A stretch of 64,000 bases of DNA from Codonopsis lanceolata (GCA_013146195.2 CM028377.1:178414465-178478464); one strand, 5' to 3'; shown: positions 36,700 to 48,005, numbered from the stretch's first letter. A program made the numbers and translations. The notes: generated by a model not told the origin, from the sequence alone.

Positions 36700-36840
36700 A
36701 AGGGAAGAAAATTTTTCTTCCCTCCCTCAAGGTTTGCAAGTTTTTGCACATAAACCCCTTTGATGCCCCTTTTACAAATTGACCCCTCTAGACAAACTTG
36801 AACTTAACGGAAATTGACAACCGTCAACAAAGTTCACTAC
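36700..36840 (-). promoter_or_regulatory. Conserved PMD upstream region with hairpin, left copy
   Basis: GGGAAGAAAATTTTTCTTCCC at 36702-36722 is a near-perfect palindrome about 120 bp upstream of the exon-1 ATG. It is followed further upstream by a TTGACGGTTGTC/TTCCGTTAAG-type block. The same arrangement is seen upstream of the right PMD copy (40308-40333) and at 61797-61818. Function unknown; it could be promoter architecture or a structural part of the element. Confidence 0.55.
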
Positions 36841-36849
36841 AGGCGACCC

Positions 36850-37496
36850 TCTCCCCATAATACAACATCCTGCCCCGCGCAGACATCAAACAATAACAAT
36901 TACAGATTGCTTGCATTGAATTTTAAATATTTGCATGCATCTCGCACATAATTTTCACACACCACATCATAGATATACATGCATATTTTGTCATACATAA
37001 TACTTCAATATACACATGCATACATACTTTTCATACACATACATGCTTCCATAAACATATACTTTTCATACACATATTTTGCCATAAGCATACATATTCT
37101 TCATACACATGATACATGATTTCATACACACATACTTTTCATATACATATTTTTCCATATGCATATATGCTCTCATACATGCATGTTTTCCATATACATA
37201 TCTTTCCATATGCAAATACATGCTTCCATGTTTACATGCTTCCTATGCACATGCTTCTCCACGCGTGTTTTTTCATACATGCTTTTATATACATGCTTCT
37301 CCACACATGTTTTTCCATACACATGTTTCATCACATACATATGCATCACATCGTATATACACATATACCCACATCTTTCACGCGTGACATGCATTTTTAC
37401 ACATTACACACCCACATATTTTTCAATACACACATGTCTTTCAATACACACATGCTTTCCAATATACACCCGCCTTTTCACATATACCACATTTAA
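36850..37496. repeat. CATACACATACATG-rich low-complexity DNA
   Basis: Irregular repeats of CATACACATACATGC, CATATACATATTTTTCC and similar. The apparent 90-170-residue frames at 37109-37662 (His/Thr/Tyr-rich) are produced by this repeat and are not genes. Confidence 0.75.
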
Positions 37497-37762
37497 ATTT
37501 CTGCTGATTACCACATTTACATTTTCGTCGATTACCACATTTAAATTTATGTCGATTACCACATTTACATTCCTGTCGATTACCACATTAAATTTCTGTC
37601 GATTACCACATTTAAATTCATGTCGATTACCACATTTACATTTTCATCGATTACCACATTAAAATTTTTGTCGATCACCACATTTAAATTTCAGTTAGTT
37701 ACCCTTTAAATTCATGTCGATTACCTTTAAATTTCTATCGATTACCCTTTAAATTTCAGTCA
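37497..37762. repeat. 24-bp minisatellite, about 11 units
   Basis: The unit is roughly GATTACCACATTTAAATTTCTGTC; the later units lose CACATT. It lies upstream of the left PMD copy. Because 24 is a multiple of three, long spurious frames run through it. Confidence 0.9.
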
Positions 37763-37908
37763 ATAATGTCTTTCAATTCAAAAAAAAAGACAACACAAAA
37801 ACAAAAGGAGGAGAGGAGGAGAAATTCCATCACGCCCCGATTTGCATTACACACATTCTACAACTCACAACACATATTTAAAAACAACATCTTTCTTGTG
37901 ATGCATAT

Positions 37909-38598
37909 CCCAAAATCGGGAGTCTATATCTTATCAACGACGTTCGTCTGCTTGTGAATTCGCGTTCACTAGCAAACTCCATCATTGAGGGGCTCTGTAA
38001 ACACTATAATTTCGTACCCCTATGATATAATGTTCTACAACAATTACAACATATAATTCATAAAACAATTGGGCAAACAAACGTTATTTTACGTTAAAGT
38101 TTCAGGTAACTGGACTTAATGGGCATTAAATATACAAGCAAAACAAAACACAACGAAACAAACATGAAGGGCCCCGACTGAAAATCAAATTGGTCGTAAC
38201 AAACCACATGTAGCCGCTCGAAAGGCCTTGGAGTCGCTCCTCACATGTTGTAGCCGCTTCAAAGGCCTTGGAGTCGTTCCCCACATGCTGGAGTCGCTCT
38301 GTGAGTACCCTGTTTTTAAACGGATCCGCGCCATTGAAAGGCAGAGTGGTTTCAAAACCTTTTAAAGCGCGTGGGAATATGCCTGGCCCTAATTGTGGAC
38401 TCAAAATACAAACAACAGATCGTCATCTTTATTTTAAGGAGAAACAAATAAAAACCAAAAAATACCAGATTTATAAAAGGGTTCGGAGGCTAAGTTACGA
38501 GTTGGGAAAGGGTTAGGCACCCAACTCGCCCTTTCAGTCTCAAAATAGGTTTTTTTGCTAAATATGCTCTTTTATAAAATTAACAATTTAAATAAAGC

Positions 38599-38687
<89 letters not shown>

Positions 38688-39445
38688 GTTGCAAATAGTG
38701 TTTATAAAAATTTTGCCATAATAACGGCTTATTTAGTGCTATTTGTTATAGAATTTTGGGTAGCATAACTGCTCTTTTTGGCTCTTTTGAACCGGTGAAA
38801 TAGGGCGGAAACCTAGTTGGATAGTTAGGGTTCACTTTGACTGGAGAGTTTTACTGTTTAGGGGATGATTTGGCAGCCTAATGGAGCTTCGGGTTTAGAG
38901 GGGAAATAACCTCGGCGTTCTCTCGGGAGAACTTTCACAAACTGCGCGGTGAAACTATATTTTTCTGAGTGTCAGATGCCTTTATTTATAGGCTGAAATC
39001 TTGGCTTCCTTCGTTGTTAAGTTTGATCAGTCTTGCCTTAACAGCTTATACCGCGTGCTGAGAGAATTGCACCAAAAGGCAACTGCACAAGTGTTTTGGG
39101 GCTTGTGGGCGTAGTCAGGGGCCTATTTGGGTGCAACCATAAGGCTAGAGAGGCGGAACCCAAGATGGGGGTAGGCCGCGCATTCGTCCTTTTTTCTTTG
39201 ATTTTGGCACTTTGGCCCCCTGTAATTAACTGTTTATGCATTCTTCTTTTCTTTTGCATTTTCAACCCTGTAACTTGACATCTGTTAGTCCTTTTAATAG
39301 ATCTTGATATTTTATAGCATGTCATATAACATGGGTATGAAATTGGGGTGTCTTCAGAGCCCCTCAACGATGGAGTTTACGGGTAAACCGAAACTTACCA
39401 AGTAAACGAACATCGTTGATAAGAAATAGACTCCCTAATTTCGTG
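37909..39445. repeat. LTR-like centre with inverted flanks between the two PMD copies
   Basis: The left arm (37909-38032) and right arm (39320-39445) are inverted copies. Both contain GAGTCTAT-TCTTATCAACGA, CAAACTCCAT-TTGAGGGGCTCTG-type sequence and an ATTTC-TACCC block. The inner part looks like an LTR in minus orientation: TGAAGACACCCCAATTTC at 39355, a TATA box CCTATAAATAAA at about 38980-38991 (minus), GGGCGAGTTGGGTGCC at about 38520, and GTGTTTACA ending at 37990. The immediate flanks are inverted (GAGGGGCTC and GAGCCCCTC) rather than a direct duplication, so it is not a simple solo LTR. Confidence 0.55.
38609..38683. repeat. (TA)n microsatellite
   Basis: An uninterrupted TA run of about 75 bp inside the LTR-like centre. 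Such runs are prone to assembly error. Confidence 0.95.
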
Positions 39446-39682
39446 AAAATTATAATGGGGAAGAAATGCAGTATGCAGCAGTTTAGGATGCAACAGTTTA
39501 TCTCATACCCTAAACACATTTAATGGACTGATGGGATCGAGTAGATATGATGCAAATGAAATGCTCTGATGGTCGTGCCTACTGAGTAGGCTGCCTACAT
39601 ATCCTTTTCAGGAATCAGACCAAGCGTAGTTTGACTCAAGCCGATAGCAAGCAACAAGCATTGGGTGGGATAGATGGGACCT

Positions 39683-40072
39683 GATCCTTTCCATTAGTGA
39701 CCCGGGGTTTACACCCCTTACGGAAAGGATCCAACAACAATAAGTGGAATTTATGAAACTGATCTTTTCCTTCGTGACTCGGGGTATGTACCCTTTTGGA
39801 AAAGATCCAACAACAACATGTGGAATAACATGAAACCAATCTTCTCCTTCGTGACCCGGGGTATGTACCCCTTATGGAAAAGATCCAACAAAAACATGTG
39901 GAATAAAATGAAACCAATCTTCTCCTTCGTGACCCGGGATATGTACCCCTAGTGGAAAAGATCCAACAACAACAAGTGGAATAACATGAAACCAATCTTC
40001 TCCTCCGTGACCCGGGGTATGTAACCCTTGTGGAAAAAATCCAACAACAGATAACAGATAAAGTGGATGACA
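39683..40072. repeat. 78-bp minisatellite, five units
   Basis: Units start at 39683, 39761, 39839, 39917 and 39995, with GATC-TTTCC followed by GTGACCCGGGGTATGTACCC and AAAGATCCAACAACAAC. The period is 78 bp, exactly 26 codons, so the minus strand keeps a 145-residue repetitive frame (units contain CCCWIFSTRGTYPGSRRRRL). It lies upstream of the right PMD copy. Confidence 0.92.
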
Positions 40073-40197
40073 TGGCATAACATAAAATGTATGCGACAAG
40101 TAAAGTAAAATGCAGATACTTTACCCTTTTTTCTTATTTTTCTTTGCTTGCTGGCATCCTGCTGGGGATTTATTTTCTTGGATGCTAGATGGATGAC

Positions 40198-40345
40198 CGT
40201 TGACTTTTGTTGACGGCAGTTATCTTTGTTAAGTTTCCGTTAGGACTTCAGGGCCATTTTGTAGTTTGGGCAAACCTGAGGTTCTAAGTGCTGAAATGAC
40301 TTTTGGAGGGGAGGAAAGGGAAAATCCCTCCCCTTTTAACTCTTA
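40198..40345 (+). promoter_or_regulatory. Conserved PMD upstream region with hairpin, right copy
   Basis: GTTGACTTTTGTTGACGGCA then TAAGTTTCCGTTAGG, then the palindrome-like GGGGAGGAAAGGGAAAATCC (40308) followed by CTCCCC, then CTTTTAACTC. This matches, in order, the upstream regions of the left PMD copy and the third locus. Exon 1 starts at 40477. Confidence 0.55.
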
Positions 40346-40476
40346 CGTGATGAAGTAGCAGCAAGCAACCCATTTCATTTTCTATTTCCGCCATTGTTGC
40401 TGCCGACGGAGAATTCTTCCATTTCTTCATCATTTTTTCGATTTTCTTCCACCAAAATAATTGTTTTACTCACCAG

Positions 40477-43260
40477 ATGGCTTCCTCTTTAAGATCTAGG
40501 AAGGGAAAGGCTCCGATGGACTCGGAATCGGGTGAAGGATGCCGTGAGTTACCTCATTTGAATCGAAATGTTGTTCGATATTGGCATTCGAACAATGATT
40601 GGAGCAACATACACCGAGATCGGCATACTCATGTTGCTCATCTTCCAGATCCGGCTGTAAGTCTTCAGTTACTCAAACCCATTTGCTTGAATTTCTTGGA
40701 TTTCTTGATATTTTGGCACTCTTGGAGTATACCTGTTGTAATTTTGATGCTCATACATGCATGATTTATACTAGGATGATACATTTGACAATGAAAGTAA
40801 ATGCAAAACTATGAAATTGAGGCTATTTAATTTTGCGATGCATGCTCATGTAATTGACACTATTTGATTCTGCGATGCATATTTATGCAACTGGTATTTT
40901 TTTTGTGCGATGCATGCAAATGCAACAGATATATTTTGACTCTGTGATGCATATTTATGCAACTAATATATTTTTGTATGCATGCTCAACATATATATTT
41001 TTTGGATAATGCAAAATGAAACAAATTTTTTTTTTCGGATGCATGCGACTGATATATATTTTTGCTACTGACAGTTTGACTACTGACATATATAATTTTT
41101 TTGATGCATGCACATGCTACTTTAGACAAGGTAAAACATGCCATGCGGGTAGATGCACTGAGACAAAAAAGAAAAGATATTTCTCTCTCTTTTTTTTTGA
41201 TAAGGAAATTATTTTAAATCTTGAAAATGTAACATGCATATATTTCGGGATAAATGCACGTAATAAATGATTTATATGAGCAAAAAGAAAAATATACATG
41301 CATATATATATATTTTCCTAAAATGCATGATAAGTATGGACATGGCATAATTAAAATGACATGACATGAAATATAGTATGTATGATGATATGAAGGAAAA
41401 TAAGATTCACCTCCCTCTTTTTCCTTCTTTTTTTTTTTTTGTTGTTGTGTTTTTTTCTTCTTCTTTTTTTTTTTTTTTGTTGATGAGTTTTTTTTTCACG
41501 CACGTAATACCATCAACCGGGTGCGAGCTAGTTTCGAGGAATTAGCCACCATTTATAATTCAATGCCGCCGTAGGCAGTGATTCTAATCGAGTAGACCGG
41601 ATTAGCTACTTTTCTGCGAGCAGCCGGCCATTTCCGTAGCTACTTGTCCATCTTCAAGGTTTTGAGATAGTATTGGTGGGACATCACCCATACCTTCCAT
41701 TTCAGCTGGGAGAAGCCACTATGACTCCCTGTGACTTCATTGTGATCACGGGAATTCCTACCGGCATTGGTAGGAATTTAGAGCCAAATTTTACTTTATG
41801 CCATCAGCATGATGTGGTCGAGGATTTATTGGGCCTCATACCTGATTATAAAATCGCGGATGAGATCCGCATCCACAGTGTGAAAAGATGGCTAGAGCAG
41901 ATTACCGGGCAAGTTGACGATAACGACTATGAGGCTGTCACACGTGTGGCAGGGCATTCTTTCCTAGGGACGACGATCTTTGCCAACTCGTCCACCACTC
42001 CGCGGGTGTCTATCTTGGGATGCCTTTGGGATCTGTACCGGATTTTTGAGTTTGATTGGGGGCAAGAAGGCTTAGCCGAGCTTTATTCTACCATGGATCA
42101 TGTCAACCTCAATGACTCCCCGAACCTTAACGGTTATGCCCCGGCCTAAGAGGTAGCTTCTCTTTTTTTTTCTGCTTCTGGATGCCTGCTAGGACATATG
42201 CATTATTTGCTGACTGATTTTTTTTCTTCTTTTTTGTATATTTTTTTTCTTTGCAGGTCTGGGCCTATTCAGTCTTTTGCTTTGCTCCTGGCCAACTGAA
42301 GAAAAATATCCACGCGCCGCCCTTCCTTGCTGAGTTTGTGAATGCAAACAGGATGGAGGATGACTGGGATAGCTCCAGGTTGCCTGTGGCGATGGTACGA
42401 GAGAGGATTGATGGTTCTCGTTCAGACATGGTAAATCTCACTCCTTAGAGGGGTTTGACTGAGTCATATCTAACTTCTTTGGAGATGAGCAGCCGTCGGA
42501 TTTTGATGGTGTCCATCATGGTCGATTCTTTATAAATGGGTGAGCGGGTCAACCGATAACATTATCTTTTTCCCGTGGGCCCAATGACACCACCAGCGCC
42601 ACCAACCTGGGTGATTGTCCCGGATCTCTCGCCGAACCGATATCAGTGCTTGACGAGGTTAATTTACTGTTCCTCGTGACGTTTATCCTGTCATGCCATA
42701 TGTTAAATTCTTGAGGACGGTTCTCCACCATGTCCCGGCAGCAGCTCGACGTGCATCAGACGTCTCAGATAGGCCTAGGCCTTCACATTTGGTTCTCGAT
42801 GATCAGCCTGATTATTTTGTGCCTACTGGGGATTTTTCCACTTTTCAGTACTCTCGCGGGGGAAGACTTGTGGAGGAGGCCTTGCCTGAGGTTGACATTC
42901 CGGAGCCGTATCCAGATTCTTTAGAGGGCCCGCATGGTATACACTTTCTCTTTTTTTATTTATGCTTTTCTTTAGTCAGACTTGCTATTTATTTTTACTT
43001 TCCTGGACTGATATCTCTTTTTCCAGATGGACGTCTAATCATATCGTAAGGTGGTCAAAGGCTTTTTCGGCCTCACCAAACTGTATCAGCGGTTGGTAGA
43101 TGAGTTTACTTGCCGGGCAATGATGCCGTGAGCCGAGCCAGGCGTCGGGATAATGATGATGATGATGCCAGCGGATCAGGTCATACCTGGGCAAGAGGAC
43201 GGGACTAAAGAGTCGGCGGGACCGGTCCTTGGGTCATGGGCGGAGGCTTATGAGGAGCAG
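40477..43260 (+). pseudogene. Plant-mobile-domain (PMD) gene, right copy, broken
   Basis: E1 40477-40656 is intact (MASSLRSRKGKAPMDSESGE, then DWSNIHRDRHTHVAH; GT donor at 40657). E2 about 41515-42149 has YWWDITHTFHF, GEATMTPCDFIVITGIPT, VVEDLLGLIPDYKIADEIRI and GQEGLAELYSTMDH. It carries three in-frame stops (in the stretch 41565-41672) and a frameshift near 41705. E3 about 42257-42925 starts VWAYSVFCFAPGQLKK and, after stops and shifts, ends LVEEALPEVDIPEPYP with a GT donor near 42936. E4 from about 43026 includes KVVKGFFGLTKLYQRL. It corresponds exon by exon to the left copy, but without the LINE insertion. It cannot make a full protein. Confidence 0.8.
40657..41514 (+). other. First intron of the right PMD copy; repeat-rich
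   Basis: Contains recurring GATGCATGC / TTTATGCAACTG phrases (40830-41110), related in style to the 31-32 kb array, and T-rich microsatellite DNA at about 41420-41500. No coding sequence is supported; the frames at 41016-41299 are accidental. Confidence 0.55.
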
Positions 43261-43755
43261 ATCTTCACGAGCCCAGTAGTTATTTTTTACTTTATTTTAT
43301 TTTTTGTATTTTACAATTACTAATTGTAATTACTCCATTATTTTTTTTAATGCAATGTATATTTATTTTTTTACGATGCATAATTTTTTTGACTTTATTA
43401 TTCTAGCGATGCCTAAAATAAAAGAAAGGGTACCATTACCTATTATGAAGACACATTGTATTCAAGGATGATGGTTTTTTGGATTTTTTTGGATTTGGGG
43501 GATACACTTTCGGGTTTTATTTGGGTTACCGATGCTTTGGGGTTACAATTCACGAACAGAGGAGCAGTCGGGGCAAAACCAGGATACCAGACATTTTAAG
43601 AATCAATTTGTACGCAGCCTAAGGTAGAAATGGGCGTTGCCTTAGGGACTTCTGGGCGCGTGCAACTGCTGTAGGGCCACCCAGCTTTTTCAAGGTTCTC
43701 CTGTTCATGCACTACTGGAGCACTGTTTATGTTTCACCGTTTCTCCGATTTCTCA
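43261..43755. other. Intergenic DNA between PMD right copy and the DUF7745-like pseudogene
   Basis: AT-rich, with no open frame that looks coding. The last 100 bp becomes more G+C-rich toward the TATA box at 43756. Confidence 0.45.
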
Positions 43756-43764
43756 CTATAAAAG
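43756..43764 (+). promoter_or_regulatory. TATA box of the DUF7745-like pseudogene
   Basis: CTATAAAAG, followed by a pyrimidine-rich leader (TTTCTTTCTTTCGTCTCTTC at about 43798) and the first ATG at 43894. Spacing is normal for a plant promoter. Confidence 0.6.
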
Positions 43765-43893
43765 AGAGGTCGGCAGCGTTTATCCTCACATCAACCTTTC
43801 TTTCTTTCGTCTCTTCTCTTAAACAGATCCAGTCTGAGTTGCCTTTTTCTTTCTGCTTTTTTTGGTAATCAGATATAATTTTTTCCCTTTCCA

Positions 43894-45051
43894 AAATGGC
43901 TGAGTGAATTAACACATCTCTGGATATTGAATTATACGAAGCCTCTCTAAATTACTGGATACTTTCCTTGCGAAAGGAAGAGAGAGAATGGGTTGACCAC
44001 GTATACGGCTTCCGCTGTGTTCTTTCATGGCGGGGCCTGCACATAAATTGAGAGATGCTAAAGGTAGCATCTAGATTCTGGTCCATCCCTTTCCATCTCT
44101 TTAACTTTTCTTTGAATGAGATGTGTCCTACTTTTGAAGAATTATGTGCCATGATGGGGATGCTGACCATCGGACCTATTGCTATCCCATTTCCGCGGAG
44201 ACATCATTTCATGGCAATAAGGGAGCTTTTCGGCTCATACCGTGATGAAACTCCGAATTATTACAATGGAGTTAGCTTTGATTTGATTGTCCTCCCCACG
44301 ATCTATTCTGATTATAGGGATGAGCCAATCTATTCTCGGTACAGGTTGGCTGCCCTCTTTCTGTGCATGCTGGGTAGATACTTTCTGGTGGGCCAACTCA
44401 GAGTTATTGATGCTCGGGTTGTTGATTTTGTGCTGCAAGCTCGGGAGCGCTGGGTAAATATTGTCCCCATCATCTTGGCTGAGACTTTACTTGGCCTAGA
44501 TGCTTTTGCTACTGGCGAGGAGACCTTTCCTTCCGGCAAATTTCATTCTGATTCATACGTGGTTGAGGAGCATTTTAATTATGCACCCCGAGCCAGAGAA
44601 GGATATGTGCACCTCGGCCTATGGGTCCCACGGTCATTATCGCAACAACCTCGTGACTGAGCGCCACTGGATATAGCTTTCTACACATTGGCTCTCTTGA
44701 CATTGTCTGGGTCATAAGCCACTGGCGGATCCGAAACTTTTTCTTGTTTACCGGGGCTTATGCTCAAGTCATCTTGGATGGTCTCCGTCAGACCACATTC
44801 TATCTGCCTTATCGGATTCTCCGTCAATTCAGTAGAGAATGTGTCATTCCTGCATGAGAACCGACTCCTCCGATGGACATGCCGCCGATTGGGGAAACGT
44901 GGGTTCTCTCTCATCATCCGAGATGGGAATTGATTAACCTCGCGCCGCCTAATACTTTTTCTCGAACATGCCGCTAACCGATGAATACGCTAACCGATGA
45001 ATATCTCTGTCATGGGTACTTTGGTCGCTAAAGAGCATTGTCGCATAATCG
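43894..45051 (+). pseudogene. DUF7745-like plant protein, broken
   Basis: From ATG 43894 the fourth codon is TGA. The frame then runs to another TGA before EMLKVASRFW and on to 44660. Recognisable segments are RFWSIPFHLFNFSLNEMCPT then FEELCAMMG, resembling the fold that opens many plant DUF7745 proteins (filling W-P---F-F---EMCPT-EE). HWGSLDIVWV-type and GLRQTTFYLPYRILRQFSRE follow in other frames (44690-44845). Similar proteins in plants are abundant, of unknown function, and often in or near transposons. Both early stops are TGA followed by A or G, as expected if CGA codons decayed by C-to-T change. The right end is cut by an assembly gap. The family assignment is from memory of motifs, so it is moderate. 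Confidence 0.6.
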
Positions 45052-45151
45052 NNNNNNNNNNNNNNNNNNNNNNNNNNNNNNNNNNNNNNNNNNNNNNNNN
45101 NNNNNNNNNNNNNNNNNNNNNNNNNNNNNNNNNNNNNNNNNNNNNNNNNNN
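45052..45151. other. Assembly gap (100 N)
   Basis: Exactly 100 N. It separates the DUF7745-like pseudogene from the Ulp1-like gene, so the relation of these two is not established. Confidence 0.98.
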
Positions 45152-46609
45152 GATTGATGATAATGCTATTCATTCAAGTTTATAAATAGGCTGTTTGAAA
45201 TACATTGTTTCAAAGTTTCTTAGAGTTTAATGGAAGAAGTTATAATGTTTGAAGTTTATTCGATTTTTTTATATTTAATATTTTTCGATGCTGATTGTTT
45301 AAGTTATTACCATAAACAAATTTCTTGTCTATCTGGTTTCAAAAGAAGGCAAAACATCAAAAAAAATCCAATGCGGTTCAGAAGTAAGATCAAATGTGCT
45401 TATATTAAAACAACACTTGAAGAAAATAAACATCCGTGACGAGCATATTCTTATGTTGAAGAAGACACCCTTTGCAATTTTGGTTGAAGCTCTACTTCAA
45501 AGTGAGAATGTTGATGAATACTGCAACATTAATAAGAACTTATTGTTATTAATGGTTAACTATTTTGTAAAAGGAGGTAAGAATTACTTTTTTGTTGGGA
45601 AAAGTAAAATTACAATTGAAGAGGAATATGTAAGGGATGTTTTTGGTGTAAATGATGGGGTGGAGGAAATTGATGTTTCCCTTTACAAGATGAATCGTAC
45701 TCAATTTCTCTTAAAACATTTTCCACACAAGTTTGGAACGAAATTTTTTAATGAAAGGTTGATGTCATCTGTGATTGAAAATAGTATTAGTAGAATAATT
45801 AGTATTGTAGAAGAAGCTGATTTGAAGGATGTTGCATGTTTAATAACGTTATTGGTGTTAGCGATTTGTTTTCTTCCAAAGAACAGCTCATACATATCAT
45901 GGTCCTATATACAGCTAGTATCGAATATTGATAAGATCTATGAATATAACTGGTCAAAACACATAGTAGATAATTTGATAAATGGATTGGAGAAGATGAC
46001 AAATATGGATGTGGAGGTTGTAGCCTCGATCGGAAGTTATGTTAACTTTATCATAAAATAGATTTAACTTAATTTTTTATATATTTATTACTAATATCTT
46101 GTTTGAATTCCAAATACAGTATGTTTTATGTGAGAAAACCAACATTTGTATCCCAGCAAACAATGATGATACACCACAGTTCCTCAAATGGAACCTATCT
46201 AGCTTCTCTATGTTCTAAAAAGTTTGCTTCAACCATGGCCAATATTGTAAGTTTATATTATTATAATGAACTTAAATTTTGCTTCAGCCATGGAACCTAT
46301 CTTGTCTAAATATTTTTTGTTTTATATATGCAACTAGATCATAACGAAGCTAACGAAGAGTTTTATAGTGAATAAGAACAACATTATGCAGATGATAATG
46401 TTTTTACAATTTCAATGCTTGATTTTCCAATAGAAGAAGAACATTTTGCAGATATTCATTTACAAGTTAGTCACCCCTCTCATTCTATATACTGCCAACC
46501 CTAGGCATCAGGATTTGTATATATTTGTTTGAAATGGTGATAATTAAATGTTTATATTTATTCCATGTTTGTTTTAGTGTCTTTTTTTTTTTTTTGTCAT
46601 CATAAACTG

Positions 46610-46880
46610 TTGAGGTTTGAAAGAACTGTGTTAACAGTCCTGATGCCAATCCTTGGTAGCAAAAACTAGATGGGGGGTTTTTGGCTTGAAAAACTTTGTT
46701 AACAGTCCTGATGTATGGCCTTGGCAGCAGAAACTGGATGAGGTTTTTTGGCTTGAAAAAATTGTGCAAACAATCCTGATGCTTGGCCTTGGCAGCAGAG
46801 ACTGGATGGTGGTTTTTTTTTTTTTTTTGAAAAAATTATGTATATATTGATAGAATCTGATGCCTGGCTTTTTGGGGATA
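46610..46880. repeat. About 68-bp minisatellite in an intron of the Ulp1-like gene (about four units)
   Basis: Units run TTGAAAAAACTGTGTTAACA, then GTCCTGATGCC, TTGGCAGCAGAAACTGGATG and GGGTTTTTTGG. The same unit recurs at 47840-48005 and 49130-50370. Frames on minus at 46485-46885 are artefacts of the repeat. Confidence 0.88.
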
Positions 46881-46979
46881 GTCATAATAATAACTTAAAC
46901 AATTTTGATGATTCCTAGGGTTGGCATCAGAAATTGAATATATTGATAGAAAGTTTTTTGTTTCATGAATTTTTTGTAG

Positions 46980-47663
46980 GTTTCTGATGATATAGAGACA
47001 ATTGAAAGCAATCTTAGGAAAGATAGAGAAAATGAAATAAATAAGTTGAAGTCTAAGATGAATGAGATTCTTTCTACAGTTGATGGCCTAAAAGAGACTT
47101 TGTCTGATAAGGATCATATTATACAATCGAATGATATTGAGATCAAAGGGTTTTGGTCAACAATTGATGGCCTCAAAGAGACTTTGTCTGATAAGGACTA
47201 TATTATACAATCAAATGATATTGAGATCAAAAGGTTTTTGTTAACAATTGATGGCCTCAAAGAGACTATTGCTAAAAAAGAGCATATTATTCAATTGAAA
47301 GATATTGCGATAGATAGACTAAAAGAAAAGGTAGAAGTTTCGCAAAAGTCAAAAGATACTCAAACGTTATCTTCTGAGTTGTCACGAATATATGAACTTC
47401 ATGTGAAGCTTCTTGAAGTTCAAACAGAAAACTTAATGTTGAAGAAGAATGTATTAGAGTTGGAAGAAGAAATTGCAATGAACAAGGTTATTCATTTGAA
47501 GGCAATTACTACAGAGAATATTAATTTTGTTTTGAAAGACATCAACAACATGGACAACTTTGTTAGTCATTCGTCTCATCATGAACTTCTGTTCATTTTC
47601 GTCTTGATTGTAAGAAGAAGCGTGTTGGATCATCATGTGAGAAAAATTTTGAAAGAATTTTAA
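46980..47663 (+). other. Coiled-coil exon with three 28-residue repeats
   Basis: The segment DGLKETLSDKDHIIQSNDIE is repeated three times at a 28-residue period (84 bp; DGLKET starts near 47082, 47166 and 47250). Twenty-eight residues is four heptads, so the repeat would lengthen a coiled coil without breaking register. The C-terminal half (LHVKLLEVQTENLMLKKNVL) continues the heptads. It sits between the N-terminal domain and the protease of the Ulp1-like gene. Confidence 0.7.
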
Positions 47664-47839
47664 AAAAAAGTGACAGAAATTGAAAACGTGATTCCAACTT
47701 TAAAGATTCTTTCAGTGGAAGCAAGAGAGCTACTTAGTAGAATCTATTCTACATTAGTAGACAAAATGCAGTAAGTAAACCTAACTCACAGAATTTGTAA
47801 TGGTATTTTATATTACTTTTAAGATTATTTTTCTGTCAT

Positions 47840-48005
47840 CATAAACTGTTGAGGTTTGAAAAAATTATGTTAACAATACTGATGTCAATCCTTGACAGCA
47901 TAAACTGTTGAGCTTTGTTGTCTTGAAAAAACTGTGTTAACAGTCCTAAAACCTGACCTTGGCAGCAAAAACTGGATGGGGTTTTTTGGCTTGAAAAAAC
48001 TGTGA
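47840..48005. repeat. About 68-bp minisatellite, second intronic site (about two units)
   Basis: Copies of the 46610-46880 unit (TTGAAAAAATTATGTTAACA, then CTTGGCAGCAAAAACTGGAT) in the intron before the protease exons. Confidence 0.85.

Noticed and set aside
37109..37662. Overlapping plus-strand frames of 90-167 residues rich in His, Thr and Tyr
   Set aside because: They arise from CATACACATACATG-type and 24-bp tandem repeats, which are open in several frames at once.
37990..39355. Simple solo LTR with TG...CA ends
   Set aside because: The flanking bases are inverted (GGCTC and GAGCC) instead of a direct 5-bp duplication, and the similarity continues beyond the ends; reported as an unresolved inverted structure instead.
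39636..40099. Minus-strand frame of 145 residues with Cys/Arg-rich repeats, looking like a small secreted protein
   Set aside because: The 78-bp tandem period is divisible by three, which explains the frame; there is no signal peptide or separate start context.
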